DNA of 64,000 bases from Cloeon dipterum (Eukaryota > Arthropoda > Insecta > Ephemeroptera > Baetidae), in NCBI RefSeq assembly GCF_949628265.1, contig NC_088788.1, positions 31,916,335 to 31,980,334 of the forward strand. Reading direction: 5' to 3'. Of the stretch, positions 26,371 to 35,965 are shown in pieces (position 1 is the first letter of the stretch; each line of letters opens with the position of its first letter). The translations under genes were made by a program, and so were the position numbers. Under the pieces are notes generated by a model. It saw only the letters and a program-made list of their open reading frames with translations, was not told the origin of the DNA and searched no databases.

Positions 26371-29300
26371 TCTCATACATACTTGAGTGGCTGCTTGGTG
26401 GCGTTTAATTAAAAATCTTGTTTCGCAGTACAGGGCCATTTGAGAGCGCGATTGAGCGCCGGTTGCTCTCGCCCGCCCGCCCGCCCGTTCTCTCTTTAAT
26501 TCGCCGGCGTCTGTCTTTTGTGCTCACCACCTGACTCGGAAAATTACATGCACACGCTGCTGTTCTGTGTGAGTCACGGGACGTTTTGTGTTGCTAAGAA
26601 TGCGCGAGAAGGAAAGCAGTGAATTTACGAGTTCAGAAAGATGCTTTTTCGGGAGGTGATAAATCATTTTGAAAGAGCAGAAGACGACGGGTTTATTGTC
26701 GTTACGTCGCCCCCATTGTTTGCAGACACAAACTCATTTTTTCTGCTCTTTGGTGAACACAAGAGAAAGAATTTCGTTAAGTCTGAGTCAAAATTTGGCT
26801 CCAGTTGATTTATTGCCATTAAACGTGCTATTCATTTCATCAAGGCTTTACTGTATATCATATTTATAGAATTTCGCAGTTCAATTCTTACAAATAAAAT
26901 TAAACTCTTAGCGTCAAATCATCTTTAGACTATCATCAAATAAGCGTAAATCATACTATTTGATTTTACTAGACAAAATATGAAAAAGGTTATTTAAATA
27001 AATAAAGTACAATTACATAATTCATACTTTAAAAATGTTATATTTAAAGCATTAAACTCTTGTGCTGCTACTGATAAATTAAATCAGTTAAAATCCAACA
27101 TTCATCAACATAGGAATGAACTACGTCAAATAAATCAACTGAAAAAAATCGTCTTAAACCGGCTATTTTGCCACAGAAAAATATCTAACAACCATTTTTC
27201 GAAAAAAATCTCGACATTTCACTCTGATGAAAACTTATCTTGGAAAAAACAACAGTTGTTAACACTAGTCATCATAAACATACATTACGGGTAAAACAAA
27301 AATAAATTTGTAAACAAACTTTTCGTTTAGCTCTAAAAACGGCAACGCTGAAGCTAACAAAAACTTTGAAAACTGCTGACACTTTTTTGTGGCATTGTGC
27401 GCGTCAAAATTCATATCTGATTAAATATCGAAGCTTTCCCTTCTAACCGCGTCGAAACAGCTGTCCCAAGGCAATAAGAGACGTTCCCTCAACGTCCAAA
27501 TTGATCCACCATGCGGCCGACGTGATGCCCTTCCTGATTATTCAATTTTTAATTTCCCCTCGGCAGATAGTATCAGATCTGGCGTGCGAGTGGGGCGCTT
27601 TGATTGACGACCTGCGAGTCCAATCGTGGCACGCCCGCCCAGCTTGAGCGAGAAGTGAAGACAAAGGCGCACGAAAATGAAGCAATTTTTAGCTTCCACC
27701 TCATTTCCTACTCAACGCAGTGGAGCTGTCGGTCAGCATGGGAGAGAGAAAGAGCGCCTGCAAGGAAAGCGGCTTATGCAACCCGCCCCGCACGGCTCTC
27801 CGCCCGGTTGCATTCTGTGTCCAGAATAATTGCTTTCGGGCCACATAATTGCTTCTCTTTGAGAGCAAAATGGGCAGAATGAAGTGGCTCAACCGTGAGA
27901 CATCAAAGAGGCATTGTTTTCAGATAGTGAAATGTCCGTGCAGATGAGAACACTTGACATGAGCATTGGCCCCAAATTGAAAAATCTAAAAAGGACAGCC
28001 ACCCCGCGTTCTCTTTGTTATCCAGCTGTTACACACACACACTGCCAGCATGCATTAATGCAGTGTTATTTTCATTTAACTCACGTCGTAAAAAAAATCG
28101 TGCGCTTCATTCACGCATGTACGCCTCTCTCGCTAATTAAAATTTCAGTTTTTTACGCATCCGCTGGGAGTGATCGTTTGCCAGCTCCACATTTGTTCTC
28201 GCAGCATAGCGGCAAAAGTTGCCGTCCGGCGGATATAAAAAGTTGCCGGCTGTTTGTTTCTTTAGCCACTCATTTGTATGAGCAACGCACCACGCCGGCG
28301 GAGTCGTTCTGAAATTCATTTCCCCCGCTGTAAACTTGCTATATTCTTATCTCCAGGGTTTACGAGTGAAAAAACGCATTCTATCTATTTCGTGCACAAA
28401 CTTTCTTGCGATTCCGTCGCTCGGGCTGATTGCGAATCGCGGCTTCTGATTTACGTTCGGCGCGCTTTTCATTTGGGCTATTAGTCCAGCCGAAAAGTTG
28501 GCCAAAGAGCTGGCAACTAGAAGGATTTTCATTATTCAACGAGTCGTAAAAACACTCTGTCACTGAAACCGAAACTGCGCTACTTTATAACGCGCACCAT
28601 GTTTTTACGACTTTTCGCCTGCGATGTCTGCTAGGCTCAGGACGAAACGGGACCTTCTTGACCGGGACTTTGCAACAATGCCCGCTCATTGTCGCGGAAG
28701 CCTTTAATTAACAGAAAGTTCGGCGTTCACTCTCGAAACTATCGCCGAGATCGGCCAGAAACACGTGTCGTGCGGACCACTTGACGCTAACCAGGGGGCG
28801 GCTAAAGACTACAGGGGAAAGAAAGGGCCCCTTGGGTGCAGCTGGCCGAGCGGCTCTCCAGCTAATGCAGACGGCCGTAAAGGGTTGTATTGATCTCCCG
28901 CGTCGACGGTGCTTGCAAGAGGCGGCACTCACCGACCCAAAGCATTGGCTGCGGCCGCGCCCCCGAGGGACGTGCGAAGGACCCCCGAAGGGTTGGATGT
29001 TCGTGTGATTTCTGCACTGGCCAACGACGGGGGCCTGACTATTTATTTGTTTTGATCGCTCATTACAAGTCGAATTGCAAATTTTAAATTTAGCTTGGGA
29101 TTCCAAATGCTAATATTCCCCTTTTAACCATCAATCCTAAGCTGACACATTTTCAGTCACTTTTTAACCTACTAAATTGCGAAATAAGCAAAAACACTTG
29201 CTTACTGACAATAGGTGTGTTCTCAATAATTGTGCTTGGAGGTCAAGGGACTGTTTAGTTAAAAATATTCCCCACGTATCTTTTAAAATGCCAAAATGTG

Positions 29301-32300
29301 CCCCATTTAATGTAGAATAACATATCAAAATAAACCTAAAATTATTTTTCGTCTCTTTTTCAAGGGGTTTTAATTTTTTACCCTGAAGCCAAAGATACCC
29401 TAAAATTGGCCTACTTTGGCCCAGTTTTCGAGCAGATTTTATGGTTAATTAAGATTTTTCAGAGGCCCTGCGATAGGGGAATGGAACTCATCTCCTGCCC
29501 CGGGGGTGGCTTTTTGAGCTTAATTTAACTTACTCATAACTTTGCGTTCTCGGTGTTGATTTATGTTTTTCGACATCAATAATTCGATGCGATTTAGACA
29601 CTCCTTCGTTAGATTATTAAGATTATTTAAGATTGGAAGCTAAAAAATTTTAAACCTCTTAAATATTCAGCCCTTATTAATTTAAGCATATAGAAATTGT
29701 TGAGAAACACATTTATTATAGCAACCTTGTGTGGATTTGTCTGTCATTGTATACAATACGTTTAACTATTGTTGTGCTGGAACAATAAGATCTCTCACAA
29801 ATAATCTTTGCACCAACCGCAAATGTCTAGTGAGCGCGCACAAAAACAATAATTTGGCGAGTACGCGCGCATCGATGATTCCAACCGCGAGTATCTGTAG
29901 CCGTAAATCTCTCGAGCAGCGCAGGGCGTTTTTGCCAACGCATCCGCTATTAACGGCCCATACAGCTTATTATTTATTTTTCCAAACGAACGCTTTTCGA
30001 CCATCATGCGCCCATAAATCTGCCCACGCTTAAAATTTTGCTAAGAAAAAAATGCGCCCGCCAGCAACCGCATTTTTTTGCGTTTTGCAGCGAAAAGGAG
30101 GGAAATGACGAGAATAAATTAGCATAGCATTAAAGCGGCGCTGATAACTCGAGCCCGGCATCAGCGCATTTTACGCTTGGTCAAATCCACCGCGAATCAG
30201 ATTTGCATATCCGCAGAGCCGTGAATCAAAGGCAAAAACTTGTCGCCGACGGCGGTTCTTGCGAGGCAGAAACGAAAGCGGACCCGCTTTTCACGCGCGA
30301 CAAATCCCAAGGAAGATCAAAGCGGCAATTCAAATGAGAATAGCATCCCGATGTAGAACACCATGCATATATGTGATCTCGAAGCACTCTGATCTAAAGT
30401 GGTGCTGGTAATTGTGTTTCAGGACAAGCTGTTGTGCAAGCTGGAGGAGAACGAACCCGAAATAGCGACTTCTCAGGAGGACGAGGTGAGCCCAGTTTTA
30501 ATCTTTTTTTTTTTGCGCCGCCGGCTCTCTGATGAAGGAAAACTTGGCGCGTGTGCAGCCGAACGAAAAAATGTGTATAGAAACGAAATGTCGCACACAG
30601 TGAAATTACAAATGGAGAAATGTGCACAGCCGACGAGAGGACGAACGCGCGACGGGCTGAGAGGCTGGCTGGGCTGGTGCAATGCGGCGTACACGCCACG
30701 TCCTCGCTCGCAGCCACTCTTCGCTCACTTGGAGATATTACTTTGATGCTCTTTTTAGGTTTACTCGCTGCTTTCAATGCTCCTTTACTGCACACAAGAT
30801 TTCGCGTGCGCCTCCAGTAAAAATTGTGCGATTGTGGAGTGTCAGGCTGAGAGGATCCATATCTCTTTGGCACGAGCATTCAAACAAGATGACGAATTTA
30901 AAAAATGGTTTCGAGCGTGAAATTATAACGGAGAGGAAAAGACATCATTTCTTTTGAAAGCAACTCTTTCGGTGTAAACGACATACTTCAAAGACGCGCT
31001 GAAAATTATTCCATGCATATTTTTAAAAGGAAAATGTGTGAAAAAAAAGAAATTTCCAATGCTTCAAAAATAAAAATTTTTGTTATTTAGTCAGACTCAC
31101 TTTTTGCTGTAGAAATATATTTTTATTTGAAAACTGCTGTACGCCTTGTGAGCGAACAAGACAATAAATCAGCAGAAATAAAAATTTGAGTTGTTTTTCG
31201 AGGGGCTCCAAAGGTGATAATTTCAAATGCAGCACAACAGTATAAAAATTGCGTGATTCATGTGAGCTCATTTCGTGTCTAAAAATAAATAGGACGTAGA
31301 GAAACAAATAATTCCGATCGTCTCTCATTGCCAAGCTTGAATAATGATTTTTGTTTCAGTGCGTGATCTGCGTGAACGCGCGCGCCACAATGCAAACATT
31401 CCCGTGTGGCCACCGAGTGGTCTGCCGCAAGTGCTTTGTCAAGACGATTCAGATGGCCGTGTCGCAGCGGCTTCTGCCCCTCCGATGCGTCATCTGCAGG
31501 TCCAAGATCCTGCGGCTCAAGCAGGGGGTCACCGGTGGAGTCACGCTGCCCACGTCTGCCTCACAGTACTGCATGGGGGTGGGTGGTAAGTGGGAAGTGC
31601 CCGCCTCCGCCTCGCTCTACTCCATGTCTTCGGGAACTTCTTCACTCTCAGGTAAATAAAACACTATTACACACTTTTAAAAGATGTCGTCAGATTCTCT
31701 AGGTGTGTTTGTTGCATCATTTAAATATTCCTTTCCTCCAGGAATGTCTTCCGTGAGTTCCGCGACCAACAGCAGCGTCAGCTCGACTCGCTCCAGCAAA
31801 GCCTCCACTTCTTCGAGCAGCAGTGGGCGACAATATGTTTACCGACAGCCAGCGGGCGCCTCCCTAAAACGGTCCCAAACGCACCAAATGAAAGTGAGTT
31901 TGATTTTCTCTCTGTATCTGGCATCCGTCATCTCAATTCTGCTGAGCGCGGCTCTCTGCACTCATCTGCTGGGAAAATATTGACTTATTTCCCGGGCCGA
32001 ATGAAATTGCGTTTTCCTGCCTAATGCTTAATCTCCCCTCTTCATAATTAAAACTGATGGCAAGACTCGGATAGTAAGAATGAGCAATTAACTTTCTCCG
32101 CTAATGAATATCTGCGCTGTTTTGCAGATGCGACTGCAAGAGTACAAAGACCCGTCGGCGGCGAACTCCTCTTCAGGGCCCTCTTCCCTGAACAGTGTGG
32201 CGAGCTCGTCGGCAGGGTCGACCTCAACGGGAGGACGCCTGCCACCCATTCAGGAATTCCAGCGAGAATTCAGAGCCAGCAGAGAAAAGTCGAGCGGAAA

Positions 32301-32885
32301 GGAGAGGCCTTCAACGTCCACGAGAATCAGGTGCGTTCAATTCTCACAACTCTTCGGGATGTTTTTTGCAATTTTATTGGAACCCGGAGGGTCACTCACT
32401 CGTCAGCTCATTCAAATTGACATGGTCCCAAATTTAGTCACGCGAGAGGCTTCATTCATGACAGCAGCCACGAAGATATTTATTTGCGCTTTCGTGCTGC
32501 GCAGGTTGCATACCCAACATAATAATTTGTCTATCGCATCCAATAGCGGAATTTTTGTTCTTGGTTAAAATTGGCTGTTTTTCCCAGGTGCGCACAAAAA
32601 ATTGTCACCCAACTGGAAAACCCCGCGCCTGCGAAGAAATCATCGTCGTACTTCAGGTCAAGATCGCCGGCGAAAGGGGCAAAACCGAAGGACCCAAATA
32701 AGAGAAAGGAGGAAAAAGAGTTGAAGCGGAAGGAGAAGGAGGAAAAGGAGAACAAGAGGAAGGAGGAGAAGGAAAATAAAAGGAAAGAGGAGAAGGAGAA
32801 CAAGAGGAAAGAAAAGGAAGAGAAGGAGCACAACAAGAGCAAAGGCAAAAGCACCAAAGAAGCGGCTGCTGCTAGTACCGACTGA
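7472..32885 (+). CDS. Membrane-anchored RING-HC finger protein (390 aa), split by a 22.8-kb intron
   Basis: Frame-keeping exons are 7472-7636, 30423-30485, 31360-31651, 31742-31893, 32128-32330 and 32588-32885. Residues about 9-26 are hydrophobic and are followed by a basic Gln/Arg-rich stretch, so an N-terminal membrane anchor is likely. Exon 3 begins exactly at the RING: C-x2-C-x11-C-x-H-x3-C-x2-C-x17-C-x2-C, including CGHRVVCRKC. All eight metal ligands are present, so E3 ubiquitin ligase activity is expected of the family. The middle is Ser/Thr-rich (about 120-270). The last 60 residues are a Lys/Glu-rich repeat, likely a long charged helix. The ATG is the first in frame, after a GC-rich leader. 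I do not recognise the orthologue. Joining exon 1 to the distant exons rests on matching phase 0, strand and the absence of another gene between them, and is the least certain step. Confidence 0.72.
11330..11350 (+). repeat. GGC trinucleotide run
   Basis: Near-perfect GGC repeat in a GC-rich island of the intron; it could fold into a stable structure if transcribed. Confidence 0.7.
14670..14840 (-). repeat. Dispersed repeat, copy 3 (in RING-gene intron)
   Basis: Reverse-strand copy of the family at 4800-5060. It shares the core GACTCGCTACTTGCTG, CTTTGCACCTTTCCAG, GACGAATGG and CATTCGTTCGCG in the same order and spacing. It sits inside a 151-codon minus-strand open frame (14662-15117) that I read as repeat-derived or accidental, because the paralogous copies do not keep the frame. 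Confidence 0.6.
17909..17930 (+). repeat. AC dinucleotide microsatellite
   Basis: Alternating AC with a single T interruption, inside a GC-rich block of the intron. Confidence 0.75.
25357..25364. promoter_or_regulatory. CRE palindrome in GC-rich intron island
   Basis: Perfect TGACGTCA inside the CpG-rich island at about 25230-25520. The setting resembles the tandem CRE block upstream of the gene. Confidence 0.35.
26323..26369 (+). repeat. (GA)n microsatellite
   Basis: About 23 uninterrupted GA units. In insects, GA tracts bind GAGA factor (Trl). It lies next to a GC-rich segment with a GCCC run at 26471-26486. Confidence 0.9.
32700..32850 (+). repeat. Purine-rich coding repeat (Lys/Glu tail)
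   Basis: The sense strand is almost entirely A and G and encodes repeats of the type EEKENKRK in the RING protein's last exon. It consists of short imperfect direct repeats of about 18-33 nt. Confidence 0.7.
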
Positions 32886-33257
32886 GCCTTGAAAATGCAA
32901 TCCTCTGCCTCGAAACCCTTTTGCTATAAGTCGAGTAGGTTTTTAGATGTGTATCACCCCCTCCCCCTCCCACACCCGTGTTTATGTCATCCTGCGTCGC
33001 GCGTTCACCCTTTTTTCTCGCCCGGCAGATAATCAGCGCTGGTTTGAGAAACGCGTCCTCTGGAAGAATTTCGGTTTTCATAGTGAGACGCTTGAAAGAG
33101 TCGCCCCTTTGCTCAAACTGCGTTTTCAGATTGGTGCACATACCGCACGACTCCAGCCGGTCGAATTTGACACATTTAATTCTGCGCCCGCGCGCGCGAA
33201 AAACAAGCTAGGGAGACAGAGTGCGTAAATTTAATATTATTTCGCAGCCACAAGAGC

Positions 33258-33263
33258 AATAAA
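33258..33263 (+). terminator. Candidate proximal poly(A) signal of RING gene
   Basis: AATAAA about 370 nt after the RING-gene stop. Later hexamers (for example near 35724) would give a much longer 3' UTR, so the true end is not decided. Confidence 0.35.
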
Positions 33264-35850
33264 ATGCTGAGCAAGGCCCCATTCTGCGTAGCGGTGGGTT
33301 CCATAATTACACACGTAGTGAATAATGAAGGAGGACGGCAGATTATAATTACACACATGAATACTAATGATAATGTGCTTGCGGCAAATTTTATAGTCAA
33401 TTTTTCTACACACACAATCTCAGCAAGAAACATGCGCACACAGCGTCAGCAGATTTGAGCAGATCCCCACGTACACGGTTAAATTATGTGTATGAAAAAG
33501 TGAAAAAAGTCACTAACTGTAAGCAGCGAGCGAAAAGATAAGCAGGATCAACAGATTTAATAAAGCGCGCATACCGGATTCTAGAACGAGGATTAAAAAT
33601 GCTAAACTACGTCATATCCCTAAATGTACACAAATAATCAAAAAGAGAAACTCGTATATGAAAGAAGTATCAGAAAATTTACGGTAGGCTACGTGGTTTT
33701 TACCCTAGTAGCTTAATTTTATACATCGCAGAAAGCTGCTGAGTATTTTAAAATTTAAGAGAAGAAACATTTGAAACTCAAACGAAAGTATTTAAAGTAT
33801 GAGAATATAAAAGTTGCCAATATATTTTGATTTTCTAAAATGAAATAATTAGAGTAATAATAAACTGTAAATTGTTGGAGTCCTTAAACTTTGTAACGCC
33901 GTAGGTGAGCGTCGTGCGTTTAAAGTTTGTTAATAGGATGAAACGAGAACGATTTTGATTTCCAATTTTGCGAAGGAAGCAGAAACATCACAGGCTGTTT
34001 TACTCTGTAGTAGTTATGTCCGAGAAAATCCCTGTATAGTAGAAGAGCAGTTCTGGTGTCTCCCTGGTAGAAAATTACGAAATTAGGGCTTTGTTGTGCG
34101 AACGGAGATTAAAACGCGTACAATTCAATGCAGAAAACGATATGATGATTATTAGAATTTTCATGGGAAATCACTGTTTTAGAGAGAGGTCAATGTCAGA
34201 GTAAAATACGCAATGTGTGTATTATAGTCATCAGTTTAAGAGCTATATTTGATGTCTCTAACTAGGTGCAAACATTCTTATGATTATGTTCTGTTGAAAT
34301 TACACGCCTTTTTAAAAAGTTTTTCATTTACTTAAATTATAATCCAATCGAGTTTCCGTGAGTTTGCTCTCATTTTTTTTAAATTTGAATCGAGCAGTGA
34401 TGTCGCTATGATCGTTTAAATTTAGGAAAGACCGGAAGGGTTATAGAGATCATGAAATGAATTTAAAATGCAGTCTACCAGCATGCGTAAATTTAGAATG
34501 CTCAAGACGCAATAAAAACAAAATTCCACTCAAAGTATGCGTATATAGCGTTAAAAAGTTCTGACGTCCGTTTTTCTCGATTAAAATATCGTCTCTTTCT
34601 CTCTATCCCGTAGGAGAAAAACCTATGATAATTTCCGTAGGACAGCGTAGTGAAATCTGTTTTTCCTCTACGAATCTTTCAGAAAAATAGCTCGAGCAAA
34701 AATGTATAAGAATTATTCAACGTGTAAAGAAAGAAAGTAACTGTCGTTCGGCAATAAAATTACTCATGTTAGAATAAGATAGAGAAAAATTCCACATATA
34801 AATACACCACCAACATATATTTGTAGTTTACAGTTAGCTCGTGCGATATATTATATTGTTAAGTACTCAAGACTATAGGAAAAGAGATAATAATATTATC
34901 CCTCCCAAAGTAATTGATTGATTGTCGTGAACGCGTCCCTCTCGTCCTAATTCAAAATTCCCACGACTATTTGCTGTCGCAGTGGTGTTGTGTGGGCGAT
35001 CGAGCAATTGAAAGCGTGACTGAATTCCTCTCTCAACATATCTCTGCGTAAATTCACGAAATAACGAGACGTGAGAGAGAAAAGGAGGATTTATAGTTTT
35101 ACTCTGATAACCTTTTCATGTTCCTAGTTTCCTTTGATTCGCTTGCAGCATTTTCGTGCTTTTTGTCTTCCACCATTCCAAAAATCTAACAATGCAACCC
35201 CACACGTTGCGCATTTTCAAGAAAAACAAGAGGCGTTTAAGTCTTCCTTATTTTTACACTCTCATGATCTAAAAAGAATAAGGAAATATCGACCCCCCCT
35301 GCCTCCAGATGGCTCACTAGCAAATTGTTCTATTGGGATTTTTCATTTTTAATGAAACACTATAGGTCCCGAGTTTGCTTTTTAGCACCACTCATGCATT
35401 AACAGCCAGTTTGCGGTTATATTTTTTGATAAAATCGATAAATAATAAACTTGGATGCTTCGACCGCTCGGCATCTAGTTAAATGAACTCGTTGAGTTGT
35501 TATATACAAATTGTGTAACATCATGCTACGTTGCCTACGAATTAATTATCATGAGAGTGCATGCAAGGAAAAGAATGCATTAGAGTGAATGCTCCATGCC
35601 AGCGAAAATAGTTTCGAAACAAAAACTGTATCTCATGTAACACTAATGAATCATAATAGTAAAGACGGTGCTATAATGCATAACGTGCCAAATACATGAA
35701 GTTGTAGATGACATGATTGCAGAATAAAGTAAAAAGAAAAATATCAAAACCGCTTTTCATTTTTTTAGGGTCTTTGGTTATCATATATGTATGTTTTAAA
35801 TAAAATTCCAGGAGTTTCATTGGGATCTTAACTTGCAAAAGAAGTAAAAA

Positions 35851-35856
35851 TTTATT
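35851..35856 (-). terminator. Putative poly(A) signal of polybasic-protein gene
   Basis: TTTATT on the plus strand reads AATAAA on the coding strand, about 110 nt past the stop codon. Confidence 0.5.
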
Positions 35857-35965
35857 TATCTCCTCTCTTTCATCAAGTTAGGAATTGTATAAAAATACAG
35901 TTTTCCGTTGATACATTTTCTGTTTCTTCAGAAAAATCGCGGTGGGTGTTGGTGAAAACCGTAGT

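Larger units (their letters stand above)
7637..30422 (+). other. Giant first intron of the RING gene
   Basis: It starts GTGAGT and ends TTTCAG. It is roughly 200-400 times longer than most introns in this window. Inside I find repeat copy 3, a (GA)n tract, a CA tract, a GGC run, and several GC- or CpG-rich islands in AT-rich DNA (about 11150-11450, 15690-16080, 17470-18130, 19480-19960, 23870-24170, 25230-25520, 27600-27850, 28740-29010). None contains a recognisable protein or tRNA gene. The islands are candidates for enhancers, alternative first exons or non-coding RNA genes. Confidence 0.55.
32886..35965. other. 3' flank between the convergent RING and polybasic-protein genes
   Basis: AT-rich sequence without a supported gene. 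It contains the 3' UTR of the RING gene from the left and that of the minus-strand gene from the right. Short open frames here have no recognisable domains. Confidence 0.6.

Noticed and set aside
30394-30879. 161-codon minus-strand open frame over RING exon 2
   Set aside because: It overlaps the short plus-strand exon and has no domain. The plus-strand exon is supported by phase and splice sites.
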